Below are positions 46,421 to 59,757 of a stretch of DNA of 64,000 nt, piece by piece (positions within the stretch are counted from its first letter, which is position 1; each line of letters begins with the position of its first letter). Both the position numbers and the translations under genes were made by a program. The notes under the pieces are model-generated. The model saw nothing but the letters and a program-made list of their open reading frames with translations. It was not told the DNA's origin and made no database searches. The DNA comes from Synaphobranchus kaupii (taxonomy: Eukaryota > Chordata > Actinopteri > Anguilliformes > Synaphobranchidae), in contig CM056380.1 of NCBI GenBank assembly GCA_029718625.1, positions 110,862,302 to 110,926,301 on the forward strand, written 5' to 3'.

Positions 46421-48042
46421 AATTGTTTGTTGATTTAGTTTGCAACGGCTACTTTGTTAGCGGGGTCGAGTCCCAGGATGTCGATTTTAAATGGTGCTTT
46501 TTTAATACCAGCCATGGATTTAATCGCCGTATGCCATTGCCTTGGATAATACCCAGATTAATTTAAAGATGTAAAAGAGAGAAGAGGTGAAGTTTCAATC
46601 ATTGCAAGTCTGCATCAGGCAAACTTCAAATTTCAACTGCATAATGACGACAATGGTTGATAAGCACCTTCGGTGATTATTTATTTGTGGGGTTTTTTTA
46701 TGCGTATATTCGATCTCGTCTACTGTGTATCCACATTACTAATAAACTCTGCAATGTTTTTGCTAGCACTCACATATTGTATTGTGTTCTCTTGCAGTAC
46801 ATTTTTCTTCCAAATTGTAGTCTTTTGCAGTAGAGCTGATATATACATACTTTGTCTAATTTTGATAGCATTCAGATTTCCTACCAATCAAAATATTGCT
46901 AATTGCCTTTTTCCACCTGAGCAGAATTGCATATGCTACTTCAGATTTCTTACCAGTTCAATCAACTCGGGTGGAGCAGCTGTTGGCTGTGGAGCATCAC
47001 AAGGGAGGACATGAATGCAAAGTAACTGAAGCGGAGATTATGTATTTATATGAATTATGTTCCTTAAATAGTCTGGTAAACTCTATAAACAAATGTAAGT
47101 ACTATGATTTAGAATAATTTTAAAAAATACAATTAATGATACAATATTTTCGGTTTATATCCAGCTAAGATGAAAATATACTAGCTTACAACAACTGACA
47201 TTTGTCATCTTCCTCTAGTTTGCAGACTTTCTTGGGAACATCACCTGAGGCTTTTTTGAGTGCCATAATGTGCATGTGGTGACTCTGCATCCCCAGGCAA
47301 GTATATCAGATATGACAAAACTGGCAGTTTACTACCGTCTTTATCCACTGATAGTAAAGGGGAGGAAAGCGGCCAATTTGATTGGTTATAACGAAACCAA
47401 ACGGCCACCACATCCGCAGGTAATTTATTCCTCTTAAACCCACCTCTTGTACACCTATATGGCAGGTGTGCTACCAATGCTAGTCACAAAATGACCAAAC
47501 TGAGTTGGACTTAATATGGCACTGCTGAGAGCTAGGGTTTCACAGTTGCAGCTTGACTGTGAGTAGGTTGGTCTTTTTTATTCACACCAATTCCATTTCT
47601 GTTTTATGGCAGACAAATAACAAAAGATAGCAGAGTTCAGTTAACAGGGCAATGCAAATTAATTATAATAGAACACACCGATGTAATGCAGTCACTGGAA
47701 CCATGACATTACACAATGGTGCAAATGGGAAGGTGATAGTTCATTGTTGAAAACTAGCTCTGGATTTAATTTCCCATCAGCACCTCTGCAAAAATAATAA
47801 ATGAAAAATAAATAAATGGTGGTATTATCTCTGCGGTTCTACTGTAACCGCTGCCACTGTAAATACAAAAGAGTGCTAATGTATGTATTTTTGAATGCAC
47901 AAAGGACAAATACTGTATAATAGCAGTGGTCAAGATGCTTGGTCATGTTCCTCTCCGTTAGTGAAGGCGTGTGTTGTGCTGTTATGCTGTTATGCCTCAG
48001 CATCTGAAATAAACATGGTGATACACTCCAGCCTGTGTTATA
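46421..48042. other. Intergenic, nothing recognised
   Basis: No gene, RNA or named repeat supported. Confidence 0.35.
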
Positions 48043-48049
48043 TTCTCTC

Positions 48050-48125
<76 letters not shown>

Positions 48126-48128
48126 TCT
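48043..48128. repeat. (CT)n microsatellite
   Basis: CT run of about 85 bases with a few CCC and TAT interruptions, 42 bases before the hAT element. No retrotransposon tail is attached. Confidence 0.95.
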
Positions 48129-49209
48129 TTGTGATATGCTTCCCCCTGTGATGAACATGGTATGTCAGTCAGGGCCGTAACCAGGGTTTAGAAATTAGTG
48201 AGGTCCAGTTTTTTTCTAGGGGGGTCCGGGGGCATGCTCCCCCGGAAGAAAAATGTGTACATTTTAAAGTTAAATGCATCAATCTGGTGCACTTTGAGAG
48301 CAAAATTAAGAGGCTAGATCTATGAAGAACTTTGTGCTCTTGTAAACTATTTTGTGCTCTTGTAAACAATTTAGCGCTCTAGTAAACAATGTAATCATAA
48401 ACAACATTGTTGATTGTATAGATATGAATGGTGATGACATGGCAAAAAAGTCACACCCAGAAAGCATGGTAACGAGACGGAGTTTAACAGTTCACAAGGT
48501 AGGAGAGAGGAGGCAGTCTGGTCGACAATTGCCCTTTTGTTTAGGCGTGTTTTTTGACGATGAGGTTGTTTAACTGTCTCCTGAGAGTTGGCAACACTGC
48601 CATGAATGTTACCATTGCTTAGCAATGCTTGGTTAGCTAGCTAGCAAGCTAATGATAGCTCATGACAAGTCATATTAACATTTAGCTAGCAAACTAGTGA
48701 TGGCTTATGGCAAGCCATTTTAACTGTTATTCGACTTCCATACCTACCTTATTATTCCTAACTAATGTTAGTTGTCCAATGTCCTAGCCCGCTGGCCATA
48801 TGAGTTAGCTAGCTACGATTGCCTAGCTAACGTTAGCTGCCGTTTGTGCCAACTAGCTGGCCATAAGTCCTAGCCAGCTGCTAGCTAGGTCCTAAGTGCA
48901 GCTAGTTTAACTAGAACGTTTTGTTTTGCTTACAAAATAAAATGTAGCCGCAAACAGCAGCTTGCTAGGCCACTGTGGTGGTTAGCTAAGTCATATATGG
49001 CCAGCTAGCTCGGAAAATAGGCAGCTAATTATGACTAATAAGGTAGCTAGCTATGGAAGTCAAATAAATGTTAAAATGGCTTGCCATACTAGCTTGCTGG
49101 CTAGCAAGCTAATGAAGACCTTAGTTTTAAATAGTATTCATTCATATTCTAGAATTTCATATAAAACAAGTTGATGTGGAAAAGTTTGAAAGGAGCACTG
49201 ACACGACTA

Positions 49210-50005
49210 GCTAGCTACAATTGATAGAGTATGACCTGCCACACTCCTCTACCATCAGAATGCAGCCGAGGTGCATTCGGCTTGGCTGATACCACCCCCT
49301 CCCGGGAGAGGAAATCAGCACAAGCGTTAACGGATCCTGGCCGATGGATCACCCAGAACCGAAATGGCTGGAGAGCCAGATACCATCGGGTGATCCTGGA
49401 GTTTGTGTGCTTCATTCTGTGGAGCCACTGGACTCGTTTTAATTTTCACAAACGCTGCCTGGCACTGTGCTGTCCACTGGACTGGATCAGGGGCTCCCTT
49501 TCGGGTTAGATCGGTCAAGGGACTAGCAAGACTAGAAAAGTGCGGAATGAACCGGCGATAATAGTTAGCTAGCCCCAGGAGCGACCTCACCTGCTTTTTT
49601 GACTTGGGTGGGTGACAGGCAAAGATTGCTGTGGTCTTATCCACCAAATGACTGACCCACCCCCCTCCCCAGAGGAACCCCAGATACCGTTTCGCCCTCC
49701 GTCCAATTGCACACTTACCGGGATTTGCAGTGAGCCCCGCCCCTCTCAGAGTCTTCACGACAGCTCGTAAATGCTGCATATGCCTCTGCCAATTGTTATT
49801 ATGAATGAGGATGTCATCTAAATATGCAGCGGCATATGCAGCATGTGGTCTTAATAGCCTGTCTATCAGATGCTGAAAGGTAGCGGGCGCCTCAAGCAAA
49901 CCGAACGGAAGGGTTAACAAATTGGTGCAATCCGAAAAGAGTGGAGAAAAACTATTTTTCCTTGAACACTGGAGACAAGGGAATCTGCCAGTAGCCCTTA
50001 GTTAA
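49210..50005 (-). pseudogene. Ty3/Gypsy pol fragment (reverse transcriptase and RNase H end)
   Basis: Minus strand: a degraded LTKGYWQIPLSP stretch (about 49950-50000), then a frame with LPFGLLEAPATFQHLIDRLL, AAAYLDDILIH (RT catalytic YLDD), LRGAGLTANPGKCAIGRRAK, YLGFLWGGGWV and SLLGLANYYRRFIPHFSSLA. A separate frame at 49215-49415 carries RITRWYLALQPFRFWVIHRP and NACADFLSREG, the RNase H end. The middle of RNase H is missing and the frames are broken. No LTRs, gag or integrase adjoin it, so it is a fragment carried in the hAT. Confidence 0.9.
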
Positions 50006-50587
50006 ACAATATCAACAATATAATATAGGCTATAAATAAACGATTCACATATTTGCTTTCATAATAAACACAAAATCAATAGCCTCCTTTGAACGGCTGC
50101 GACTCTCTCTCTTCCTCCTTTGATTAAATATCTGTTTGATTTCACTTTGTAACGAGGCTACAGATGGTGTCAGAGCTACAGGAAATGCGGTGCTAGCTGA
50201 AAATGAATGAATATTGATGCAAACAAATATTTTACTTTATTCTCGGTGCGCGCAACCAGTCACGCACATAGGCTAACTGGAGCAAGCTGCGCTCAGTGCG
50301 CAACTGTTATTAATCAGAGGAGACAGAGAGAAGAACCCCCTGGCACTGTAGTTATTATGTAGGCTAGGCTATAAGCTGTGTTTCAATCTCCCGGCAAAAG
50401 TTTCTGCCCACCCACCAGTTAATTTCTGGCTACGCTACTGTCACACACATTAGCCAACAACAACTTATAGTATCCGCCTCTGCGGTGTCATGAACTGAGT
50501 GAACCTGCTGCTCTGATCGCGTTGTCCTGCTGAGTGTTGCTTCAGGTCGGACAGTCCACCGTTCATTTCCACCGACAGGACCAGTTC

Positions 50588-50668
50588 AGATCCATGACTG
50601 AGAGGCTGGTCCGAATACAGGACAGGACCTCAGTCCTGTATTCGGACCAGCCTCTCAGTCATGGATCT
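50588..50668. repeat. Perfect 36-bp inverted repeat with 9-base loop
   Basis: Bases 50588-50623 and 50633-50668 are exact reverse complements (for example GGCTGGTCCGAATACAGGAC against GTCCTGTATTCGGACCAGCC) around AGGACCTCA. Confidence 0.95.
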
Positions 50669-51361
50669 ATCTCACAGCCTCTTTTGGACTATTCGCCGAC
50701 ATTTTTTAAATCAGTGCGAGGCGCGCCACTGAGCCTCCATTACCAGGGCAACGATGACGATGCTATTCAGTGAAGACAACTCGCCTTCATTCTGATTTCA
50801 TTCTTCTCCACTAACGTTATGTCTCGTGAAACTCTTTTGGTTTTATTATTTTGCATGTCATTCCAAGCATGTGAAAACGTATTGTTTGATTAGAGTAGGG
50901 TGTGTTGTGTACGATAATACGGAACAAATCACGTCCCGTATTGATTGAAAACGGGACAAGATTTAACTGTCAAATACGGGACGATTCCGTATTTTACGGG
51001 ACGGGTGGCAACCCTACTTTCAACCCATGTTAACGTTTTCTTTTCATGTTAACTTTCACTTACAGTGGGCTGCTGCTTGGTCATCATCGGTCAAAAAATA
51101 GTGATAAAAAGCTGTCACTCACTCACCTCCCTGTCGCTCGCGCTGCGGTGCTGTCAACAACAACTCAACAAATACATTCTCGTTTACCGTGGTCCGCTGT
51201 GCGTGACTACGTCAGATAACGTACTGCGTCACCAGCGCACATCAGTGCTTATGCGTTTATTAATGCTGTTTTTTTTCATTGAATTTTTTTTTTTTCCCTG
51301 AAATTTTTAGCGAGGTCCGGACCTCGGTGACCTCATAGCTAGTTACGGCCATGATGTCAGT

Positions 51362-51880
51362 GTGTGAACCTGAATTTGTATATAATGCCTTTGTGTTTGT
51401 TAGTGTGTGTAACACCTTTTATAACTCCACTGGTCCTGGGGTGCCAGTGACATTTCTGTTTTTTGTTCTATGTGAGCTTGATCATAAAAGTTTAATGGAT
51501 GATTAGAAGTCTGAGCCTGAATATTCTGAAACCAGGGCCACCTCTGTCTCGCAAGGAACAGGGTTGACTACCCCTGCTTTATAAGATCAATTTCATGTAC
51601 CTGTAAATTTGGTAATATAATCTTTGCTGTCAGACATTTATGGTTTGCTCCAGGACCTCCATTCTACATGTAAAGATGTACAATTATAATAATGTCATAA
51701 TACAATGCAGATATAAAAAAATAGAACACCCTATAAAAAGATGTATGACCATATCAAAATATTGTAAAGCATAAAAAGTTATGATTATAGTGTATCTTTT
51801 ATAGGGTGTGGGTGTTTCCAGTTTTCTGTGTGAACTATATGTGCATATGGATATGTGTGTAGTTTCATATGTGAATGTGT
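51362..51880. other. Intergenic, nothing recognised
   Basis: No gene or named repeat. Confidence 0.3.
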
Positions 51881-51884
51881 GCTG

Positions 51885-52052
51885 TATGTGTGTGTGTATA
51901 AATGTGTGTACATGCTTATGTGACTTGCGTGAGTGAGTATTCATTGTGGGTGTGATTGTTCATCCATTTGTGTGTGTGCACGTGACGTGTGTGTGTGCGC
52001 ATGTGTGTGTTTCTGCTTGTGTGCACATGGTGTTCATGTGTATCTGTGTGCA

Positions 52053-52088
<36 letters not shown>

Positions 52089-52095
52089 TGTGTGT
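51885..52095. repeat. GT-rich repeat region with (GT)n core at about 52054-52088
   Basis: Imperfect TG repeats with C and A substitutions. Long Cys/Val and His/Thr reading frames on both strands are artefacts of it. Confidence 0.9.
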
Positions 52096-52261
52096 GGCTG
52101 ATTGGTAAAGCAGAGACTTGGCTCTCCCCCAGACCAGCTGACACTCATTACTCTTCATTAAGCATTTTAGCAGTGAGCAATGGCTTTGATTACCAGCTAC
52201 AGGTCCCGCTACCAGGGAAAACAGAACGTAAAGGGGAGGACTTGTTGCTACGGGAACTCTG

Positions 52262-52263
<2 letters not shown>

Positions 52264-52302
<39 letters not shown>
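52264..52302. repeat. (CT)n microsatellite
   Basis: About 38 bases of CT after GGGG. Confidence 0.95.
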
Positions 52303-52307
<5 letters not shown>

Positions 52308-52309
52308 TC

Positions 52310-55300
52310 TTTGGTTCCATTGTAATGGAAAAGAGCAGTATTATCAGCATTCTGAGACAAGTGACCATTTACGTACATTTTTGATCTTGGTGCCCTGAGG
52401 GAGTCACTCAGAGGCAAGCGGTTGATGAGACAAAGGAAGGGGTTGTAATGGCATATCAGGGGTTCTGAAGGTAGGTGTTCTACAGCCATTTCTGAAGGTC
52501 TTAACAAGACCGGGTTCCAGATAGATATGTACTGTGAGGATCTTATCTATTTTTATTTTATTTTATTACAGAATAAGTATTCAGTGAAATGATTCATTTC
52601 ATTAAAAAAATAATTCAAGATAATAACACAACTGTCAATACTAGCTGCATTTTAAATTTTATTACCATACTGAAGGCACTAAAACCTCTCGCTTCACTTA
52701 AAAAAAAAGGAAATCGTATGCATTATTCATCACTCTGACAAATACAAATGCGTCTTTGAAAAAAACTCATCTTTCACCTGGCTTAATGTTCTGTCACGCT
52801 CCCAGCCCGGTCACTGATGCTTTAGTATTTATTTTGTGTGTTTTTGGGTTCCGTGGGGCGGGACCCACAACACGCATCTACCTAAGCATGTGTAGCACAC
52901 GGATTTGAGGAGGAAAAAGAAAGATGAGCCGATAAACCGTATAGCGTTGAAGAAGGAGGGCGAACAGGGCCTTTGAGGGAGCATAGACTTCTGAGAGATT
53001 GTTAGTGTTATGCATCTAAGATATATGGCTGCATCTCTCAGGATTAAACAGAAACAGGAGCGCAGTAGCAGTAGCAGTAGCCGACCAACAAGATTATATT
53101 CATACGTAAAACGTGTTTTTCTTCTAGCGTGCTCTTCTTTTGTGCGAGTGTGTGTGTGTGTGTGTGTGCATATTGTTTGTGTCCATAAATTTAATCACGT
53201 AACCCATATAATAACTCTCCATCAGCGGGTTGCCTGGGAGCAAAGAATCAATCTGAATGGCAAATGTATGCCAGCTAACATACGTATGTGGATATGATTA
53301 AAAATAAATATCTTCTCTGATGACCTGCAGTGCTTCTGAACATCTTACCGCACAGGAGGTTGAAATAATGCAGTAGGATATATTAAAAGGTGCAATACAC
53401 CTTAGAATCCCTCCCCTGAGAAAGTCCCTGCCTCACTGATAGGCTGATACACGCATGCTCCATCACCCGGTAACAACCCAATTCCTGTATTTTCTCACCA
53501 TTCTATGTTGAGCTGAAAACCCTGTGTAATACCCCAATTGCTGTTGTTTGGCTTTTCACTGCCAAAATGCGACTAATAGATATGGCTTTTCCCTCTCTCT
53601 CTCTCTCTCTCCACTCTCCGATGACTCATTGCTTCTGTGTCGGGCGTTTATTGACTTTCAGTTCACGCCAGAGATTGCTGCTTGATAGGCGAAGTAAAAA
53701 TCTATTAGGGTCTTATTTATGACACTCGGGGAAAAGCTCAACCAATATGCGAGCGTAACTAGGAGGTAGATAGAGTGCTTGTCTTGAGAATGGCGGAGCA
53801 ATTGAACAAAGACAGTGCATTAGAGGGTGGGAGAGATAGCATGTTTCCGTAATTAGTCTGCATTAGGATGTGCATGCACTGCCTTTAAACCAGACAGATT
53901 TTTTTTTAAGAAATCGTGCATTCATTCATGATTGTCATTATTGAAGCTATTTATCTTACTATTGCTTGAAGGACCACCTTTTCTTCAAATGTACATTGAC
54001 AATGTATGGGAAGGGAAGCAAACTTCTGGTGTCTTAATAAAAAAAAGAACCACTAAAGGACACAGAGCGGTATTGCCTATGTCCTTTTGCACAAACACAT
54101 TCACAGCACATAAAACCTCCGTCCTCCACGCCGATGCCTGAAGACCATTTCAAGATGTGCTGTGGTCCCATTCATCACTGCTTTATTTACCCCCCTCCCA
54201 CTCTCTTTCTCTCTTTACATCTGGAAGGTGTTCAATAATGGATGACCTTCAAGTTCCCAGCCAAGTAATAGAGTCATCGAAAAGCCTCATAATAAATGTA
54301 TCAGCTGGTAAACATTCAGTGGCTTTATGTGAATTCTGCTCATCTGGGTCCACATGTATAAAACTCAGGGTGAAAGTCAGAAATCTGCTTAAAAAAAGTT
54401 TAGCATTTTCTACCGCTGCCTTTCAGTCGCGGTGTCGCCATATCACACAGACTCCAAACATTGCGTACGTATGGTGTCCATCGTGTGCAGATTCTCACAG
54501 CACGTGTTATATTATACATCTGAATTTCTGCTTGTAATCTGCTCAGCACTGTTTATACATGTGGCCCCTGGTGTGGGCTATGGTACAATGAGAGAGGTGG
54601 GGGAGATGTGTGTATGTTTTGTGTGTCTGTGTGTGCGTGTGTCTGAATAATTGAAAAACAACCTTGGAGAAAAACATCAGAACCAAAAGATAGAAGAAAT
54701 TTGACATCCTTCTTTTCAGATTTATTATTTAAAAATACACAGGTCGGGAAGACTTTGAAGTCTGTATTTGTACTTTGAATGCATGATCAAAACTAAAATA
54801 TGAATACAGCAACACACATGTTATTACTCATTAAAAATATGATTGCTGTATTAATGAGGACTTAATGAAATCTTTGCCCTAATTCATATAAAGGACAAAC
54901 TGTGATATGGTATTTTCTAGTAACAGATCTACTTTGTTTTCCCTTCTGTATTGTCTGTCATACAAATTATATCTGTGTAATAGGACAGCCTTTAATAAAA
55001 TATTAAGCAACACATTTCTATAAAGAAACAAATCAATATACCTGTAAGGTATTCTTTTTAAATATTTGATGATGCTCATTTAAGTCCTTACAGGTAGTGT
55101 GAATCATGTTTTTGTAATTTCTTTCCCTTCTAAACAATCTTCATCAAGATTATAAGTTGAAATTGTGTTTTGACTTCTTTTGCCTCATTTCTTAAGTCAC
55201 CTACTGCATACTTATGAAAGAAATATTTAGCAAATATTGAAATGTAAAGAATGTATATTCTTTCATATAGTTCTAGCACCACTATGAAGACATATACATT

Positions 55301-55605
55301 ACAGCCCTTTGTTGCGATATTTAAAAGATTCAGTGGGCAATATGGCGTGTATGTGTTAGCTTTTTAAGGTTATTTTCTTCTTCCTGTGCATTAAAAAAAG
55401 TGTCAGCACATCAACTGCAGCATGACTAAAGAGGCAAACCAGAAATGTCTTTCAAAGTCTCTTCCCAACATTCTTTTTCCTCTTTTTTTTGCTTAGCATA
55501 GAACATTTATATGCCTTTATATCTCCCAGATGTCTTTCTCATCAGCAATAAAGGCGCTTGCAGTGCCTCTCATTCAGACACATAATGCTGTTCAGAAAGC
55601 TATCT
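52310..55605. other. Intergenic, no gene or named repeat
   Basis: Short low-complexity runs only: AGTAGC repeats near 53065, GT near 53150, CT near 53591. No supported exon. Confidence 0.35.
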
Positions 55606-55610
55606 GTTTT

Positions 55611-57529
55611 TGTCATGGTTTTTGACTAGTCCTTCCCTTGCGGTCGTTTTCCTTGGTAGCCACACGAGGGCGCTGCCCTTTTAGTGGATGTTTGCTCCGC
55701 CCCGTCTTTATTGCAGAGCTTCTCTCAGCATCACACCTGTGCATGGTTACCTTGGAGCTATTTAAGCCCACGTTTCTGTCGTTTCGATATTATTTTGCGT
55801 TATTTGTTGGTTGTGTGTTTTTGTGCCATTATGCTACTCGCCTGTTCTTACGCTTCTCGTTATCGAGGCAGGGCGTTTATTATTTCTGGCTCTTCTTTAG
55901 TCATTTAGCTCGTAGAAGTATGGGACCGCAGTTCTCTGCTCTATTCGCCTTTCTATGGTCTCTCCTTATTGAGAGACCGGGCGTTCACGCTTTTATTTAG
56001 TTACTTAGCTCGTAGAAGTATAGGGCAGCAGTTTTTCCATTCACCTTGTTTGGTTTTCTTACTGAGAAACCAGGCGTTTGTGCTTCTACTCATTTGCGTG
56101 TGACAGTGAGCCGGTTAGTAGCTTCGGTATGTTTGTTCCCTGTTTTGTCTCCTTCTCATGGACTACGTTTCCCCTTTTTGTGAGTCAGGGCTTTTCATTA
56201 TACTGAGAGGCAGGGCGTGTATTTCCTACTAGGCTTGCGTTAGTCATTGAGCTGGTAAATGTCCGGAACAGATGTTCTGTTCGTCCTTCGGTACATGTCT
56301 TCCTATAGGGAGACTGGGCGATTTTGTTCAGACAGTTGTTCTGCTCGTCCTTCGGTACCTGTCTCCGTGCATGGAGACTGGGCGATTTTGTTCGGAACTG
56401 TAGTTCTGTTCGTCCTTCGGTACATGTCTTCCTATAGGGAGACTGGGCGATTTTGTTCAGACAGTTGTTCTGTCCATCCTTCGGTACCTGTCTCCGTGCA
56501 TGGAGACTGGGCGATTTTGTTCAGAACTGTAGTTCTGTTCATCCTTCGGGTATGGCTCTCCTCATAGGGAGTCTGGGCGATTTTGTTGACGTGTGCGTGT
56601 GACTGCGAGTCTATGAAAGTAGACTTAGAACGTTAGATCTCTGTTCCTTTCGCCTTCTCGTTACCTTTCCCTTTATTGAGATGTAGGGCCATTTTTTTCC
56701 GCAGGTCTTGCGTTTGGCACACTGCTGGTAGCTTAGGACACAGAGACTGCTTCCCTTTAATTCCTGCAGCAAGCAGTACACTCCGTTTTAGAGTTAGGGA
56801 GTTATTTTTTCACTGGTTGCATTCTCCCCTTGCTTAGCTCTAATTTACATTCCTTCGTTTGTTACCTCCGAGGCAGTCTTTTCTCTCACTCCATGTTAGC
56901 ATCTCGTTCACTGTTTTTTATACTGTAAGGTATTCAGTGTTTGTTAGCTCGTTGTGTTTACCGAGCTCGAGATGTGTTGCTCTTGTGTGCGTTCGCCCGG
57001 TTAGTGAGATATGGCCATTAGTGTTCGCATGTCTTGCGTGTGGCATACTGCCGGTAGGTTAGGACACGGAAACTGCTTCCCTTATATTCCTGCAGCAAGC
57101 AGTTTGCTCCGTTTAGGGCTAGGGAGTTATTTTTCGCTTCTCGCGTTCTCCATTTGATTAGCTATATTTTATGTCCTTTTGTTTGTTACCTCCGAAGCAG
57201 CTCCTTCCCTCAGTTCACTTTAGCATCTCGTTTTTTCACTGTTTTGTATACTGTCGAGTATTCAGTGTGTTTTAGCTCGTTGTGTTTTCCGAGCTCGAGA
57301 TTTGTTGCTCTTGTGTGACGTTCGCCCGGTTATACGAGTCATTTTTAGTTATGCCCCTTTTTTCCTAGTTCCTGTATTTCCCTCCAGTGAGAGTAGGAAC
57401 TAGGTTATTTGCTTTATTCATTTATATTTCCCTATATACGGGGTCTCTCCGTCTCAGTGGCTTTCTAGCTTAAAGAATCCCCTTGCTGCGTTTGGTCCCT
57501 CCAACCTCACACGTCACGCCCCCATTACA
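55611..57529 (+). mobile_element. Solo LTR A, 1919 bp, 5-bp target duplication GTTTT
   Basis: It begins TGTCATGG and ends CATTACA (TG...CA). GTTTT is duplicated exactly at 55606-55610 and 57530-57534. A promoter-like ACCTTGGAGCTATTTAAGCC lies at about 55750. The 3' half holds tandem repeats: about 120 bp near 56260-56590 and a 326-bp duplication from about 56700 to 57355. No gag or pol adjoins it. Reading frames inside are not genes. Confidence 0.9.
56700..57355 (+). repeat. 326-bp tandem duplication inside LTR A
   Basis: CTTGCGTTTGGCACACTGCT at 56707 recurs, slightly diverged, as CTTGCGTGTGGCATACTGCC at 57033. Both are followed by AGGACAC, the CTGCAGCAAGCAGT block and the CGAGCTCGAGAT block in the same order. 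LTR B lacks this pair. Confidence 0.85.
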
Positions 57530-57534
57530 GTTTT

Positions 57535-59752
57535 ACTGATTCCTGTAATGTTACCTTGAAACAGCTGAAGCTGTGCTGGAAAGAATTCAATTGTTATCTT
57601 AATGTCAATCAATGGAAAATTAGATTAAAAATATAATTTTTTACTTAAGCATTCATCTTTCCACAAATTAGGAAATTTTTACATCAAAGTATGCACCTAA
57701 AACACATACCGTCATTGGGTTAAATATGTATGGTCGATTTACTAAAGGTTTGCGTGTAAAACTGTTACCACCCGCAAAAAATCGAGGTGATCAACTAAAG
57801 AGGTTTAAAGAGGATTGCGTGTGCTAAAATTGAAAGATATGTTGATTTCTCATTTTTGCGGGTTAGCCTGAATGAATTATGCAAAAATGGGCGTTATTTC
57901 ACAAAATAGTGGGAGGAAGTCATGCCAATAGATTACTTTAGCACGCGTAACCTGATTTACTAAGCCCGAAAGTAAGTTTGAGAAAGGTATTTGCAGGTGC
58001 ATTTTAGTACAAATGGAAAGCAGGTATTAAAATATACACAATCGATAAGATGGCGGTCATTGCAGCAAGACACGTAGCCTACGTGCATGTTCAGCGAACA
58101 CTCAAAACACACAAAAAGAGAATTTGTGGATAGCCTATACATACATCATGAACAGTCAGAATAAATACATTTTTAATCACAAAGCAAATCGTGTTACGAG
58201 AACACAATACCGGGAAGTGGCACCCTGTGATCTTGGGGAGCCATAAAGCCAAGCATCCGGTGCCGGGATGTCTACTGGGACCATCTGGCCTGAGGTTTAT
58301 GACGTCCAAGAATGTCCTAGGATTTTATGATTCTGAGAGAGACCCTTGGACTATCTTAAACTACTGCACACGGACAATACCAGAGTGCCCCCACCTGACA
58401 GGCCACATCCATCCAGGCAGGCCACATCAATTTCCTTCAAATAATGCCCACACAGCATAATATAACAGTACAGACTGCTTCAAAAAAGCCTAAAAACCTT
58501 AAAATGTGATGAATATTTTTGCTACATTGTACATTATATACTGGAAATAGTCTGGACACTGGAACATACATTATACACTTTTTTTCCAGAGGAATAAGCA
58601 TATATTGTTCAGTTTCTGAGGGTTACTTTAGTAAATACATACAGGTAATGTACCTGACTGAACAGGGGAAACTAGGGTATAATGTCATATTCAAAAACAG
58701 GAATTCTGGGACTGTTTGTGGCATTAATATTAATCAAATTTGAAAACTATGCAGAGATGGGATTCTCATGACAACAAATGTAGACCTACTCATGTTTGAT
58801 ATCGTTTTGATGGTCTCGGTGTGGGTGGTGCAATGGCCTATATTTCCTAAATGGTCAACATGGAGGAAATATATATTTCATAACTCAGGAGTAAACTGCT
58901 GTTGTGGAATTATATCACAGGAAACCCTTTCTGCCAACCCCCCTGGAAGGGGGGACGAAAAGTGCAATTTAGCTTTCTGGCCAGTTTATGGTTTTATGAC
59001 CATCTGCAGCCAGATCAAACACAGAATTTGGGCATATAAGCAGAGGAAACAAAGACCTTGGGGAAGCTGTAGTCAGACTCTCCCGCACATCTCACCTTGT
59101 GTCTTGTGTGCAACGATTGCCAGGTATGACTAAGTATTTTACTCTATACTCTATTTTGAATATGTTATGTTTTAACTTGTAACTGTGATTGATTAAAAGT
59201 AAAGAACCTTCCTGGTAAACCAAACAGTTAAACTTGATTTGTGTGGTTTCTTTGAAATAGACATTCTATCTCTGTTAACAGGTAATGAGTTGATTAATTT
59301 CCTCAGTCTGGGTTACCCCCTCTGCTGATCTAGGGAGGTTGACTATTTAAGCTTAATGTATCACAGAGTACTGCACCCGTAGAACTATGTCTTAAGTTAG
59401 ATCATCTCCGCATTACGTTTATACATGTTGAGAACGGGGGTTGCCAATATTACCTTCTTGGGTCCCTGAGCCTTATTGGATAGGCTATACCTTATGAAGT
59501 GGCCTCTTCCGCAACCTCTGAGATAAACGCAGATATCTAGTCAGCCGAGAGAGGTGTACATAAACGGCCGTATGTAGCACCCGGTGGAACCAGCGCATCC
59601 AGTTCAGAGAACAGGCTCAAGAGTACGGGAGTACTTTCACAAATCAAATGTAAATTTTACATCGCAATTAGATATTAATAATTAAATTGTAGTCATATAC
59701 ATGAGTATAGAATCAGCCTGCAGATCAGACTTAGAGCGGGAGGCAAAGTGAT
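57535..59752. other. Sequence between two solo LTRs, no supported gene
   Basis: This is not retroelement internal sequence: no gag, pol, primer-binding site or polypurine tract adjoins the LTRs. A stretch from about 57725 (GTCGATTTACTAAAGGTTTG) to 58480 resembles fish DNA-transposon sequence, possibly Harbinger, without clear ends. Confidence 0.35.
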
Positions 59753-59757
59753 ACTAT

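Larger units (their letters stand above)
48170..51353. mobile_element. hAT-type element, 3.2 kb, with 8-bp target duplication and nested insertions
   Basis: The termini CAGGGCCGTAAC and GTTACGGCCATG are inverted repeats with one mismatch (10-12 bp). ATGTCAGT is duplicated exactly at 48162-48169 and 51354-51361. The interior has no recognisable hAT transposase; it contains a Gypsy pol fragment, a perfect 36-bp palindrome and a GGGACGGGTGGCAACCCT segment (51000-51017). A second copy of part of its left end lies at 43.2 kb. Confidence 0.9.

Noticed and set aside
51916..52368. Long ORFs on both strands
   Set aside because: Produced by GT and CT repeats; amino-acid composition follows the dinucleotides.
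56259..56567. 102-codon ORF with 40-residue repeats
   Set aside because: Translation of the 120-bp tandem repeat inside LTR A.
58191..58460. Possible gene between the solo LTRs
   Set aside because: Short frame in sequence that looks transposon-derived; no splice sites or domain that I could support.
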